Shown here: in pieces, positions 53,472 through 63,406 of the stretch
Layout: each line of letters begins with the position of its first letter
Numbering within the stretch: the first letter of the stretch is position 1
DNA from: Chitinophagaceae bacterium PMP191F
GTDB taxonomy: Bacteria; Bacteroidota; Bacteroidia; Chitinophagales; Chitinophagaceae
Assembly: GCA_001302245.1 (NCBI GenBank)
Contig: LGYU01000002.1
Coordinates: 1 to 64,000 of the forward strand
Direction: 5' to 3'
DNA: 64,000 bases
Notes under the pieces: model-generated
What the model was told of the DNA's origin: nothing
What the model saw: only the letters and a program-made list of their open reading frames with translations
Database searches by the model: none
Made by a program: the position numbers and the translations under genes

Positions 53472-54455
53472 ATGAAAGAAACTACACAGGCAGGCATTGC
53501 TCCTCACAAAGAAACATTACTGGCGCCGGGTACAACAGTACAGAAATTTATCTTCCTGACAACCGCACTGGTATGTTTTAACTCACTGGTTTCTCCACCG
53601 GTAGCCTTATTACTGGGCATTGGCATTGCGCAGATCATTGGCCATCCCTACGCACAATACAATCACAAGGCAACGCATATACTGCTGCAGGCATCTGTGG
53701 TAGGACTGGGTTTTGGCATGAATGCAACAGCAGCCCTGCACGCCGGTAAAGAAGGCTTTTTATTTACCGTTGTATCTATAACAGGCACTATGCTGCTGGG
53801 TGTTGCAGCAGGCAGGTTCCTGAAAATAGAAAAGAAAACAGCATATCTCATTGCTGCCGGTACTGCTATTTGCGGTGGCAGTGCCATTGCCGCTATCACA
53901 CCGGTTATTCAACCCAAAGAAAAACAGGTATCGGTTGCGCTGGGCACTGTTTTTATATTAAACGCGCTTGCATTGTTCATATTCCCGGCTATTGGTCACG
54001 TATTACAACTGTCGCCCACACAATTCGGATTGTGGTGTGCTATTGCCATTCATGACACCAGTTCTGTTACCGGTGCAGCAGCGCGGTTTAGTCAGCAGGC
54101 GCTGGAAGTGGCCACTACAGTAAAACTGGCCCGCGCCTTATGGATCATCCCGGTAGCACTGGTATCTGGTTACCTGTTCAAAACCGGTTCTGGCAAGGTC
54201 AAAATTCCATGGTTCATCGGGCTGTTTGTTATTGCTATGTTGTTCAATACCTATGTACCGGGCGTTACATCATTCAATCATTATATAACGGTCATTGCCA
54301 AAGCAGGATTAACACTTACGCTTTTTCTTATCGGCAGCGGACTTTCCCGCTCTGCGCTTTTATCAGTAGGTTGGAAACCCTTGCTGCAAGGTGTTGTATT
54401 GTGGATAGCCATTGCCGGAACAGCGTTGTGGGCAGTGATGCGTTTCGGGGGATGA
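53472..54455 (+). CDS. YeiH/UPF0324 family putative sulfonate/sulfite exporter
   Basis: 327 residues with 9-10 TM helices. Signature stretches: PVALLLGIGIAQIIGHPYAQ (about 37-56), GTAICGGSAIAAITPVI (about 130-148) and WCAIAIHDTSSVTGAAARFS (about 185-205), all characteristic of the YeiH family. The family has been linked to sulfite or sulfoacetate export; function is not firmly established. It is preceded by a LysR gene on the same strand, as in E. coli, so that regulator probably controls it. Confidence 0.92.
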   Translation: MKETTQAGIAPHKETLLAPGTTVQKFIFLTTALVCFNSLVSPPVALLLGIGIAQIIGHPYAQYNHKATHILLQASVVGLGFGMNATAALHAGKEGFLFTVVSITGTMLLGVAAGRFLKIEKKTAYLIAAGTAICGGSAIAAITPVIQPKEKQVSVALGTVFILNALALFIFPAIGHVLQLSPTQFGLWCAIAIHDTSSVTGAAARFSQQALEVATTVKLARALWIIPVALVSGYLFKTGSGKVKIPWFIGLFVIAMLFNTYVPGVTSFNHYITVIAKAGLTLTLFLIGSGLSRSALLSVGWKPLLQGVVLWIAIAGTALWAVMRFGG

Positions 54456-54785
54456 AAATTGTAAGGTGTGAATCGTCAATTGTGAGTGATGGCTGCTATT
54501 GTTGCTTGCTGCTTTTCGTGAAAGGTTAAAAGTAAAACGTGAATTGAGTGTTGTTGTTCATAGCAATCCAACAATTTAACCATCAAGCTATCCTGCTATT
54601 GCTCGCTTATTTCACGCAAAAACGGCAAAGCCGCAATGAAACGAAGCCGTATTTCGTACTTCGTATTTCAGACTTCCGGCTTCAGTTTTCTATTTTTTTG
54701 TCTTTCGGACCTTCTCTCAACCATCACACAATCAAACCATCCAGCAATCAGCTCACCCCATTTTTCAAACTAACCTCTCTTCCTT
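54456..54785. repeat. Gene-free gap with degenerate dispersed repeats
   Basis: Contains CAATTTAACCATCAAGCTAT (about 54570), TATTTCACGCAAAAACGGCA (about 54608), CGTATTTCGTACTTCGTATT (about 54649) and TCAGACTTCCGGCTTCAGTT (about 54668). The last three closely parallel 14698-14785. CAACCATCACACAATCAAAC and CCATCCAGCAATCAGC end the stretch. No promoter or gene is visible, and there is no clear terminator for the yeiH-type gene. Confidence 0.6.
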
Positions 54786-55403
54786 CTACTCCACCAACCC
54801 ACGTGCTTCCTTCAGCGGCAGTTCTTTACCAAACAAAATGCCATCCACGCCCTGCAGTCTGCTGCCGGTTTGTAAAGAGCCCGTATCAAGTGCTCCAAAA
54901 CCAATGTCTTCGATCAATGAGCTGACTACTTTTTTAGCATCAGCATCATCACCAGCTAAGGGAATTACACGTCTTTCTTCAGGAGGTATGCTGGTATTAC
55001 CCAGTTCGGCCAAGTGTTTATACCAGATGGCGTTAAAGGCTTTCACCAGTTTACCGCCATGAAAGTGTTCCAATACTTTGGTACTGGGAATATCTCCCTG
55101 CAGATCAAAAAAGGTTCCGTCTGCTTTATAAGGATTGGTGGTATCAATTACAATTTTGCCTGTAGTATCATATATAGGCATGTGATCCAGGTTACGCCAG
55201 TGGAATGCCACAATCACCACCTCTCCGAAAACAATCGCATCCTTCGCTTCCATGGGATGCAGGTTTTCACCCAATTCATCAGCAAAATGCTGCAGGGAAG
55301 CCGGTCCACGCGAATTGGCCAGCGCCACTTCATGTCGTGCCTTTACAAACAATTTTGCCAGGTTGCCACCGATGTACCCGGCGCCTATTATGCCTATTTT
55401 CAT
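54786..55403 (-). CDS. NADPH-dependent F420-type oxidoreductase (NAD-binding)
   Basis: 205 residues. The Rossmann dinucleotide motif is at the very start, KIGIIGAGYIGGNLAKLFVK (GxGxxG), followed by ANSRGP for NADP phosphate contact. Further marks are VVIVAFHWRNLDH at about residue 70 and KIVIDTTNPYKADG, the pattern of the F420-dependent NADP reductase family and of similar 'NADPH-dependent F420 reductase' proteins in Bacteroidota, which probably do not use F420. Substrate unknown. A single gene with low-complexity DNA downstream. Confidence 0.88.
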   Translation of the reverse strand: MKIGIIGAGYIGGNLAKLFVKARHEVALANSRGPASLQHFADELGENLHPMEAKDAIVFGEVVIVAFHWRNLDHMPIYDTTGKIVIDTTNPYKADGTFFDLQGDIPSTKVLEHFHGGKLVKAFNAIWYKHLAELGNTSIPPEERRVIPLAGDDADAKKVVSSLIEDIGFGALDTGSLQTGSRLQGVDGILFGKELPLKEARGLVE

Positions 55404-55556
55404 TGTACAGCTTACTTTATATGTGCAGGTAACACATTTGCGGGTATTTCACCGCCACACACCTGCTTATATACAAATATTCAGCCTTTTTGTTTACAAT
55501 TCAAAGCCGGATAAGGAGAAATACCCAATTTGGAGTGCTGACAGGAATATACATTG

Positions 55557-56480
55557 CTAAAAAATCTGGCGGTACAAAAAGTCGGCAATGAACTGTCCTG
55601 ATTCCAGCCATCGCTTCTTTGTTTTATGGCCAACCCAGAAGGGAATAAAATGTTTGTGCAGTTCATGCCCGTAGCCGGGGTAGCTTTTGAGTTGATTGGG
55701 AATATGCAGTGAATCAGCCTGCCGGTGAATGGCCAGACTACCATACAATGGTACCAGCGTACGATCGTAAGGAACGATCTTATCTTTTTCGCCATGTATA
55801 CTTACAATGGGAATACGTGTATGCTGCAGCCAGGTAGTATCAAATATAGCACCCCAGCAATTCACCACTGCCTTAACACCGGCAACATTACAACGCTGAC
55901 TGGCTGTAAGTGTATCAGATAGTTTTGCCAGGTGCGCCAGATCATAGCAACTGCTGTATACCGATTGAATAGCGACCATGGCACCAGCAGAGTTACCTGC
56001 CAGTATAATGCGGTTGGTATCAATGCGATATTGCTGACTATGCTGTTTAAAAAAAGCAATGGCCTGTTGTACATCTTCAACAGCATCATAACAACCTGCC
56101 AGCAGATCAGAAAATCTTGCCAGCGGATGTTTTTTGCTCAAACGGTAATTCACAGCGGCACACACGTACCCACGCTGTGCAAATGTTTTGCTCCACAAGG
56201 GTGTGCCGGCAGATCGTTTGGTACCGAATTTGAATCCGCCACCATGGATCCATATAATGAGTGGTCTTTTGGGGATTGTATCACCCAATGGCTGATACAG
56301 ATCCAGTTTGTAATACCGTTCTTTTCTTCCATTGGTAATGTGCGGCTGATAAACAATATTCCTTTGAATAAACAGGGAAGGAAAAACCTGGTCCCTGTAT
56401 CGCACAGCAGTTGTGTGCTGAGCATTGGCCGGCAAGACCATGCAGATAATGATACAACAGTTTACTATCAGTTTGAGCAT
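55557..56480 (-). CDS. Exported alpha/beta hydrolase (esterase)
   Basis: 307 residues. Signal peptide (CIIICMVLPANAQ). The oxyanion HGGG is in IWIHGGGFKFG (about residue 80). The nucleophile is in LAGNSAGAMVA (GxSxG, about 165). The acid Asp is in SIHGEKDKIVPYD (about 225) and the His in PGYGHELHKHF (about 270). All three catalytic residues are present, so it should be an active periplasmic carboxylesterase, HSL/BD-FAE-like, possibly acting on acetylated or feruloylated sugars, though it is far from the glucan locus. It is not in an evident operon. Confidence 0.9.
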   Translation of the reverse strand: MLKLIVNCCIIICMVLPANAQHTTAVRYRDQVFPSLFIQRNIVYQPHITNGRKERYYKLDLYQPLGDTIPKRPLIIWIHGGGFKFGTKRSAGTPLWSKTFAQRGYVCAAVNYRLSKKHPLARFSDLLAGCYDAVEDVQQAIAFFKQHSQQYRIDTNRIILAGNSAGAMVAIQSVYSSCYDLAHLAKLSDTLTASQRCNVAGVKAVVNCWGAIFDTTWLQHTRIPIVSIHGEKDKIVPYDRTLVPLYGSLAIHRQADSLHIPNQLKSYPGYGHELHKHFIPFWVGHKTKKRWLESGQFIADFLYRQIF

Positions 56481-56589
56481 AGGGAAATTACCTTAATATA
56501 CGCAGAAACAGGTAAACTCCGATGTATCAATTTCTATACCACCCCATTAATTCTGTAACCGCCAATGCAACAGTAGTTAAAATGTTCAT

Positions 56590-58472
56590 TCAAGGCATTT
56601 GCGCGTACAACGACTGAAGAGCCTTTGTTTTCTTCCGCATCAGGTCCAGTGCTGCATTCAACAAAGCCTCCCTGTCAAGCCCGAAACCCATAAACTTTTT
56701 CAACAGCGTTGCCGCCGGCGCATCAAAACCATTTTTCAGCAAAGCAGTATACCGTACAGCAAAATCAGCCGGATCAGCATGTACCATGTCATACAGTTTA
56801 CAGGCAACCAGCACAGCATACAGGTAGGTGATATTGTATACGGGATCATCAAACAGTAGACGTTTATTGATCCACTCAGCATGTCTTACTGGTTCATCGG
56901 CAAAAAAATAATCATACTGCTTCATTACCTGTCCGTAAACACGGTCCACATCCTGCCAGGTATATATGGTTCCGTTGGCTACACCATCATACACCGCCTG
57001 CTCGAAAGTACCCTCCTCTGCCGAAGTAAAAATTTCAGTAGCAAGGTAGCTGGCAAATGACTGCGTATAAAACGCTTTGGCTGCAACGTTTTCACTGCTT
57101 TTTGTCCACTCATCCAGCAACAGCAGTTCGTTGAACATAGCAAACGCTTCGTTCAGAAATGCAGGTCCGGCGGAGTAAGAAGGTACAGTGGTTCCTTCTG
57201 TCATCAATTGCTGGTGAATTGCATGTCCGCCTTCATGTATCAATATCAATGTACTGCGGGTTTCGCCATTATATCCCGTCATATACAAACTAACAGGTAC
57301 ACCGGGAAAACCAACAGATGTATTTTCTGTTAACCTGTTCTTGCCACCTGCTATTTCCAGCCCACCGTTCCCAGGATCCATTAACCATGCAAAATGTGAA
57401 GTATAGGTTTCTCCCAATGGTGCCAGTGCGCGCAACATGGTTTGCCGGGCTTCTTCAAAAGTTTGTACCGGAGCTGTATAACCTGATGGTACGGAAAGGT
57501 CCCAGCTATGTACTTTCTCCACACCGGTTATCTTCTGTGCATTGGCAGCCTGTACCTGCTGAAAATTTTTCAATACATCCGCATATTGTGTCATTCCCTG
57601 CAACATCTCTTTTACACTTTCTTCCGGCAATTGCAAACGTTTTGCATACATGCGTTCGGTGGCACTTTTATAACCATACTGTTTAGCCAGCGCAGTGCCC
57701 TGTACAGCAATATTCACCAATGTAGCGGCAATCACTTCCTGGTGTTGTTCATAAGCCTTGTAATAAGCGGCAGCCCCGGCAGCTCGAACTGTAGCATCCT
57801 TATGCCTGTATATGGCTGAACGATTTTTTATGGCTCCAGCAGTTTGCCTTCCGGAGTGGTGACAGGCTCAGCTTTTACTTCGTCCATCAGCCTGTCATAC
57901 CGGTCAATAAAGGAGTTGTATATTGGATTACCAATGCGGTTAACGATCTCCTGGTCGTGTACAGATGGCAGATGAGCTGCCAGCTCCCTGGCCTGTTGCA
58001 GCAGCCAGGCAAATTTTGTAAGCCGTAATTTTTCCCAATCGGCAGGATTTATAGCTGTAATGACCGGTTGTTGCAATGCACTGTTTACAAAAGATTGTAA
58101 CAGGCTTACTTTATCAGACACAACTGATACATGTGCCTGCTCTGAAGTATCTTTTGTATTGCGCATAGCACAAAGTCTGCGGTATACATAATGCCATTTC
58201 AGTGAAACCAGCAGCCGTTGGTATTGTTCCAGTCGCCCGGCCAGGTTTTCCCTGCTCCATTGGCTATCAGCATGAAATTTAGCCACCGTATCCAATAGCC
58301 TGGTCAACATTTCCTGCTCCTGTTGGGCAGATGAAAAATAACGCGACAATGAAGCGTGAAATTTTTCAGCATCATTTCCCAATACGGGTTTGTTCTGGGC
58401 CATTGTTTGTGCACCACAAAAAAATACCACCAGCAACGCCTGCAAACAGCCTGTTCTCAGCAAATACAGCAT
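56590..58472 (-). pseudogene. pepF: M3-family oligoendopeptidase (PepF type), frameshifted
   Basis: Two reading frames together make one M3 peptidase of about 627 residues. The first (58472-57828, signal peptide to TMAQN) covers the N-terminal helical domain and ends in GKLLEP then a stop. In another frame, translation continues without gap as KNRSAIYRHKDATVRAAG and AAYYKAYEQHQEVIAATLVN, and on through the catalytic HEGGHAIH (HExxH) and FLNEAFAMFNELLL (third Zn ligand). The break is at CCATAAAAAATCG, a run of six A; one missing base near there would restore the frame. It may be a sequencing error or a real loss. An AraC gene lies 66 bp upstream on the same strand. Confidence 0.85.
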
Positions 58473-58537
58473 AATAAGAATATTAAACAGTGCAAAACTA
58501 CCTGCAGTGCTCCAAACTAAATTGAATGATATTAACC

Positions 58538-59329
58538 TTATAGTTTTCTGAATTCTTTGGGCAGAAAACCGGTTACAGACTTAAATATCCTGGTAAAATG
58601 TGCCTGGTCGGCAAATCCGCAGTCGTAGGCGATCTGCGTAAGGGAAAGCGGTGTAGAACGGATCATCACCAGTGCCTTATCCACTTTGATCATCCGCATA
58701 TAATCGCCCAGGGAGGAAGAAAAATACCGGGGAAAATATCTTGAAATAGTTACAGGATGCACCCCTGTTGCTGCTGCCATTTGTTGCAGGCTGAGATTAT
58801 TGTTCCATTCATCGTGCAACAGTTCTTTTAACACCGGCACCCACGCGGGTTGTGTTTTACCGGTCATATTTTCACCATCAGCATTGAATAGCAAACCATA
58901 TAGCAATTGCTGGGCTGCAGCATTGATGTTCTTCCTGTTTTCAGACAGTTCACGAAACAATTGTAACAATATATGCCTGGTATGTAACGAGGCGGGCAGA
59001 ATTTCCGTTAATTGTTCTTCTGTTACGGAAAGCGCCTGTAATAACGCAGTATTGAATTCGAGATTGATCTTGCGTGTGCTGCTGGTATAACCGCGACAAT
59101 GGTGTAATTCGCCGGCGGCAATAAACTTTACATTGCCGGCTGTTCTTGTGTATTGTTTGCGATGTAATTCTTCTTCATAAGTACCATCCAGCAGAAAACT
59201 GATGCTGGATTTATCATGTGTATGCCATTCCTCGTATACAGGATCACCGGTATACGTGGTCAGTGCAAGGGTACAGTTCTCTACTGAACCCGCAAAACCA
59301 TTTCTGCCCAGGAATGTATTTACTTCCAT
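58538..59329 (-). CDS. AraC-family transcriptional regulator
   Basis: 263 residues from the ATG at 59329 (a GTG at 59371 would give 277). N-terminal cupin domain (EEWHTHDKSSISFLLDGTYE and VKFIAAGELHHCRGY, with His residues in metal-like positions). The C-terminal double HTH is intact: LSLQQMAAATGVHPVTISRY and LSLTQIAYDCGFADQAHFTR, ending VTGFLPKEFRKL. It lies upstream of the broken M3 peptidase gene in the same direction, a possible operon. The ligand is unknown. Confidence 0.92.
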   Translation of the reverse strand: MEVNTFLGRNGFAGSVENCTLALTTYTGDPVYEEWHTHDKSSISFLLDGTYEEELHRKQYTRTAGNVKFIAAGELHHCRGYTSSTRKINLEFNTALLQALSVTEEQLTEILPASLHTRHILLQLFRELSENRKNINAAAQQLLYGLLFNADGENMTGKTQPAWVPVLKELLHDEWNNNLSLQQMAAATGVHPVTISRYFPRYFSSSLGDYMRMIKVDKALVMIRSTPLSLTQIAYDCGFADQAHFTRIFKSVTGFLPKEFRKL

Positions 59330-59566
59330 ACTCACGCACAACGAACATACATCAAATTTGTATGTCTGCACTTTATCCGGTTGTTAAAATATGCTGCATA
59401 GCATCTCAATATAAATCATGGTAAGATAACAGACAGACGATGACCGGTTCCGTCACAGCAATGTCAATTTTCCTTTTGCGTAAACTATTTTCCTGATACA
59501 GCACCTTAATAATAAAGATTACCAGGTTGGCTGGCAACAAGCAACCTGTTGTTTTTAATACAGTTT

Positions 59567-61030
59567 TTACATCACCGATCTCAATATCGAAAAGGCTTCC
59601 TCCATTTCTTTTTCATTGAGCGATGCAAAACCCATGCGTAGCGCGTTCTGAGAATCAGTTTGGTAATTGTATGAGGCGCCATCGCTGATGTACAATCCTT
59701 TTGCCGCAGCCTTTGCAGCAATGGCAGGCAAAGGATTTCTTTTATGAAATCTTGCCCATACAGCCATACCACCGGCCGGTTTTCTGAAACTCACCAGTTC
59801 ACCCAGTTCTTTTTCCATCAGGTTGCAGAACAGATCTCTCCGTTCATGATACAGCTTTACTGATTTTTTAAGATGCCGTACCATATCACCATTCTTAAAC
59901 AACACAGCCAATGCTTCTTCCATCAGGTTATCACCACGTGTATCCACCATTCTTCTGAACATCGCTGCTTCCTGGATAAAATCTGCTGTACCCACCAGGT
60001 AGCCAATACGAATAGAGGTTGACAATGATTTGGTAAGCGAACCGATGTATACTACCAGTCCGCCATGATCGGCGCTGGCCAGTGGTAATACCGGGCTGCT
60101 GTTGTAATGAAAATCAAAATCATAATCGTCCTCAATAGCAGGCAGCTTATATTCCCTGATCAGTTGCAGCAGTTTCATCCGTCTTTCAGAGCTCATGGTA
60201 ACCGTAGTAGGATGATGGTGATGCGGGATTACATACAACAGATCCGGTTTTTTCTTTTTGCAGATACGTGCAATCTCGTCCACGTCCAGCCCATTCTCAT
60301 CTACCGGCACACGGATCAATTTAGCACCCAATTGCTGGAAAATAATATTTGCCATAAAGTAGTTCGACTCTCCTACCAGCACGGTTGACCCCGGTTGCAG
60401 TATCATACGCGCTGCTATAAAAATAGCCATCTGTGCCCCGTGGGTCATCATGATATTGCCCACATTGATATTCAAACCACGTGTATCGGAAAGAAAACGG
60501 CCCAGTTCTGCTCTTAAATTGGGCGATCCTGCAGTACTGCCATACATCAGCACCTGCTTCATGGAAGGCTTATTGAAAAGACTTTTGTATTCGCGCATCA
60601 GCAACTCTACCGGCGCGATCCGTGAATCGGGAAAACCATCATTGATCAATAACCGATATTCGCCCATCCGGATTGGCGATACCGCTGCTGGCATTTTATG
60701 AAATGAAAAACCGGCATTCATTGCATAAGCAGGAATACCGGGTGTCTTTTTTAATGTTCTTGCTTTTATATCCGGCAGATGCTGTGCCACCATCACTCCT
60801 TTCCGGGGAACAGTTTCTACCCAATCCTGTGCAAACAGTTCTTCATACGCTGCTACTACTGTCTGCCGGTGTACTTCCAGCAGTTTAGCCATTTCGCGAC
60901 TGCCGGGCAATGCTGTACCTGGTTTGATAATACCCTCACGTATCAGGTTCACCAGGCCATTGGCTATCTGCAGGTATACCGGTGTACCACTGTTTTTACT
61001 GATCGCTATCAGTGTTCTGAATGGAAGCAT
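59567..61030 (-). CDS. MocR/PdxR-type GntR-aminotransferase regulator
   Basis: 487 residues. An N-terminal GntR winged helix (KPGTALPGSREMAKLLEVHR, about residues 37-56) is fused to a fold-type I aminotransferase domain (about 120-487). The PLP-lysine motif is YIGSLTKSLSTSIRIGYLVG at about residue 315, and the aspartate is in IEDDYDFDFHY. Such proteins use PLP as a sensor, not for catalysis. The divergent partner, an AhpD-like gene, starts 116 bp away, and repeats TCTGGAC lie in the gap. They often regulate PLP synthesis or GABA genes; neither is present here. Confidence 0.95.
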   Translation of the reverse strand: MLPFRTLIAISKNSGTPVYLQIANGLVNLIREGIIKPGTALPGSREMAKLLEVHRQTVVAAYEELFAQDWVETVPRKGVMVAQHLPDIKARTLKKTPGIPAYAMNAGFSFHKMPAAVSPIRMGEYRLLINDGFPDSRIAPVELLMREYKSLFNKPSMKQVLMYGSTAGSPNLRAELGRFLSDTRGLNINVGNIMMTHGAQMAIFIAARMILQPGSTVLVGESNYFMANIIFQQLGAKLIRVPVDENGLDVDEIARICKKKKPDLLYVIPHHHHPTTVTMSSERRMKLLQLIREYKLPAIEDDYDFDFHYNSSPVLPLASADHGGLVVYIGSLTKSLSTSIRIGYLVGTADFIQEAAMFRRMVDTRGDNLMEEALAVLFKNGDMVRHLKKSVKLYHERRDLFCNLMEKELGELVSFRKPAGGMAVWARFHKRNPLPAIAAKAAAKGLYISDGASYNYQTDSQNALRMGFASLNEKEMEEAFSILRSVM

Positions 61031-61091
61031 CTGGACTATTATATTTCTTGTATCTGGACCATAAAGATAGGCCAGACGCAGTATACTTTTG
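61029..61091. promoter_or_regulatory. Candidate MocR operator and divergent promoter
   Basis: A direct repeat ATCTGGAC at 61029-61036 and 61052-61059 (23 bp apart), with GGCCAGA (rc TCTGGCC) at 61070-61076. TACTTTTG at 61084-61091 is an exact TAnnTTTG -7 box for the plus-strand gene starting at 61147, giving a leader of about 50 nt. Direct repeats fit the known binding mode of MocR proteins. The first repeat touches the MocR start codon, suggesting autoregulation. Confidence 0.5.
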
Positions 61092-61146
61092 AGGTATCAA
61101 AATAACCCGTACAAACATTAACGTATCACAATAAAATACCCGAACA

Positions 61147-61590
61147 ATGAGCACCAGACTGAATATGTTTAAAACACAGCCCGATGCATACAAAGCTATG
61201 CTGGCTCTGGAAAAGTATACACAGGGAACAGGTCTTGATCCGCTACAAAAAGAACTGATCAAGATCAGGGCTTCACAGATCAATGGCTGCGCATATTGCA
61301 TTAACATGCACACCAAAGACGCCCGTAAACTGGGTGAAACGGAACAACGTATTTACCTGATCAGTGCGTGGAGAGAAGCTCCCAATGTTTTTAATGAAGC
61401 CGACAGGGTATTACTGGAAATGACCGAAGCCGTTACCCTGATACATCAGCATGGAGTTGGTGATGAACTGTACGAAAAAGCCATCAACCTGTTTGGTGAA
61501 GAAAAAACCGCACAGATCATTATGGCCATCGTTACCATCAACGGTTGGAACCGTATCGCTGTATCACTGCACATGCAGCCTGAACTGTAA
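61147..61590 (+). CDS. Carboxymuconolactone decarboxylase/AhpD-like protein
   Basis: 147 residues. The AhpD-type active site is NGCAYCINMHTKDARKLG at about residue 50 (CxxC plus His), the redox pair of alkyl-hydroperoxide-type proteins. The order of residues RASQINGCAYC is typical of the CMD family peroxidase-related group. It probably acts as a thiol-dependent peroxidase or reductase in the cytoplasm. It is divergent from the MocR regulator gene with a 116-bp shared region. The GNAT gene follows on the same strand; a hairpin lies between. Confidence 0.92.
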   Translation: MSTRLNMFKTQPDAYKAMLALEKYTQGTGLDPLQKELIKIRASQINGCAYCINMHTKDARKLGETEQRIYLISAWREAPNVFNEADRVLLEMTEAVTLIHQHGVGDELYEKAINLFGEEKTAQIIMAIVTINGWNRIAVSLHMQPEL

Positions 61591-61639
61591 TTACATTTCA
61601 CAGGCTGTACAAGGGAAAGTATAGCATGCATTATTCAAT

Positions 61640-61668
61640 GCTGTGACCGCTTAGCAAACGGTCACAGC
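61640..61668. terminator. Perfect hairpin after the AhpD-like gene
   Basis: GCTGTGACCG (61640-61649), a 9-nt loop, CGGTCACAGC (61659-61668). There is no T run after it (ATCTGATATG), so it may be an mRNA 3' structure or a weak terminator before the GNAT gene. Confidence 0.5.
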
Positions 61669-61714
61669 ATCTGATATGCTTCATAGCAGTTCGCTGCAAA
61701 TAATAAAATACCAT

Positions 61715-62149
61715 ATGCAACAGATCAGATATGTTCAGCATGATAAAGACATTGATACATGCTGGCAGGTAGTACAGGCTTTGCGTCCGCATCTGCAATA
61801 CGCCACCTACGTTCAGCAGGTAAAAGAGATGCAACAGGAAGGATACCAGATGCTGTTCATTACCGGTGAGATAGATGGACAGGAAACAGCCGTTGCGTTT
61901 GCCGGTTTTCGTAATATGCAGATGCTGTATTGCGGCAAGATCATTTACATTGATGATCTCAGTACACTACCCGCTTTCCGTGGTAAAGGTTATGCAGGCA
62001 TATTGCTGGATTATATTCATCAGTTGGCAAAAGAAACCGTTAAAGAGGCTGTACATCTCGACAGCGGCTATCAGCGCAACGATGCCCATCGTTTATACCT
62101 GAACAAAGGATACAAAGTGGCCTGTCATCATTTTTCGAGAGAAGTCTGA
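61715..62149 (+). CDS. GNAT-family N-acetyltransferase
   Basis: 144 residues from the ATG at 61715; an earlier ATG at 61676 would add 13 residues that overlap the region just after the hairpin and look non-coding. The acetyl-CoA motif is LPAFRGKGYAGILLDYI (R-x-x-G-x-G/A, about residue 90) with DDLSTL before it, and NKGYKVACHHF closes the fold. The substrate is not evident. It lies downstream of the AhpD-like gene and shares its direction; the MocR regulator may control both. Confidence 0.85.
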   Translation: MQQIRYVQHDKDIDTCWQVVQALRPHLQYATYVQQVKEMQQEGYQMLFITGEIDGQETAVAFAGFRNMQMLYCGKIIYIDDLSTLPAFRGKGYAGILLDYIHQLAKETVKEAVHLDSGYQRNDAHRLYLNKGYKVACHHFSREV

Positions 62150-62154
62150 GGACG

Positions 62155-62290
62155 ATTTGAAAATTTGAGAATGGGTTAATTTGAAAACGGATTGCTGCGA
62201 TTGCTTAATGGTTCGATTGTTTCATCGACTACTAACTACTCACCACTCACTATTGGCCATTCACCACTCATTCAAAAAACGAAGCATATT
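62155..62290. repeat. Degenerate dispersed repeat
   Basis: TTTGAAAACGGATTGCTGCG, GCTTAATGGTTCGATTGTTT and the low-complexity CACCACTCACTATTGGCCAT and CATTCACCACTCATTC. It is similar to 34650-34705 and 50400-50616. No gene. Confidence 0.5.
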
Positions 62291-62347
62291 ATTAATCTGC
62301 AACACCCGATCATCAGCACCATAAACTTAAAACAAGAAACCAGCAAT

Positions 62348-63406
62348 CTACTGCACAATCTCCCTTACCAATCCTCTTATTTTCAAACAGGTGAACATGG
62401 TGGAGATATAACCATTTACAGGAATATAGGTGAAGACAAAACCGGTTACTTTTTTACTGCGGTTGATCCAGGGATGACTGCCAAACGCACCAGGACTGCT
62501 GTTCTCTACCAGTACATCACCGGTAGTGGTCAGATCACGCCAGTTGCCAATGCCATAAATACCGGTTGTATTGATCAGCGCCGGAGGATATGGGGAATAT
62601 TCCACGGTAGCTGTACCCAGTTGATTCTGCTCCATGGCCGTTACGGCTGCTTCACTCAACACACGTGTACCACTGGTGGTAACACCTTTATTCATAAGCA
62701 TGATGAGTAGCTTGGTATAATCATACGGTGTGCTGCGTGCACCGCCAGCGATCAGTGGATTTTGTGAAAGACCAAAATCTGTATTTGGCATCCCGCAGGG
62801 CGTGGTGATCTTTTCGCTTAACAACGTACTCCAGCTTTTACCACTCACCACTTCGCAGATACGGCCGGCCACCTGCATACTGACACCGCCATAATAGAAT
62901 TTAGTACCCGGAGCATTGATCAGCGCTACGTTCTTCGCAATCAGGTTAACTGCATCTTCCAGTGTAGAGAGAACATCGTTTTCATATCCCTGTGTAGAAT
63001 TGGCAGGAAATCCTGAGGTATGGGAGAAGAGTTGGGCAATGGTGATATTCCCCTTACCATAGGCAGTAAAAACGGGCAGAAATTTACCCACCGTGTCACT
63101 CAGTTTCAATTTACCCTCATCCACCAGGCTCATCAATACAGCACCCGACAGCCATTTTGAACAGGATGCGATCCATTGCCGCGTATTGCCATCATAACCA
63201 CCATAGCCTTTTTCGTAAGCAATCTTCCCGTTGACAGTAATGACAGTATAACATTTCCCGCTGAACTTACCCGGAACAGAATCATTCAGTACTTTTTCCA
63301 CAGCACTAAAATTGTACACATCAGGGTCTTTAGGAATATCAGTTCCCTTTTTACAGGCTGTCAGTAAGCCAATAATTATCAGCAGGGTGAACACAATACT
63401 TTTCAT
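62348..63406 (-). CDS. Class C beta-lactamase-fold serine hydrolase, lipoprotein
   Basis: 352 residues. Lipoprotein signal ends in LLTACKKGTD (lipid Cys about residue 18). SxxK is in IASCSKWLSGA (Ser about residue 88). The second motif would be YxN; here it reads FYYGGVSMQ (about 168), so the Asn is missing. A GYEKGYGGYDG stretch and SHTSGFPANSTQG fit the serine beta-lactamase/esterase fold. Probable esterase or D-aminopeptidase-like enzyme rather than a true beta-lactamase. Single gene; the terminator for the MFS gene lies just upstream. Confidence 0.88.
   Translation of the reverse strand: MKSIVFTLLIIIGLLTACKKGTDIPKDPDVYNFSAVEKVLNDSVPGKFSGKCYTVITVNGKIAYEKGYGGYDGNTRQWIASCSKWLSGAVLMSLVDEGKLKLSDTVGKFLPVFTAYGKGNITIAQLFSHTSGFPANSTQGYENDVLSTLEDAVNLIAKNVALINAPGTKFYYGGVSMQVAGRICEVVSGKSWSTLLSEKITTPCGMPNTDFGLSQNPLIAGGARSTPYDYTKLLIMLMNKGVTTSGTRVLSEAAVTAMEQNQLGTATVEYSPYPPALINTTGIYGIGNWRDLTTTGDVLVENSSPGAFGSHPWINRSKKVTGFVFTYIPVNGYISTMFTCLKIRGLVREIVQ

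Noticed and set aside
62348-63406. Beta-lactam resistance gene
   Set aside because: The YxN motif is changed to YGG and the gene is a lipoprotein; the fold is shared by many esterases and peptidases.
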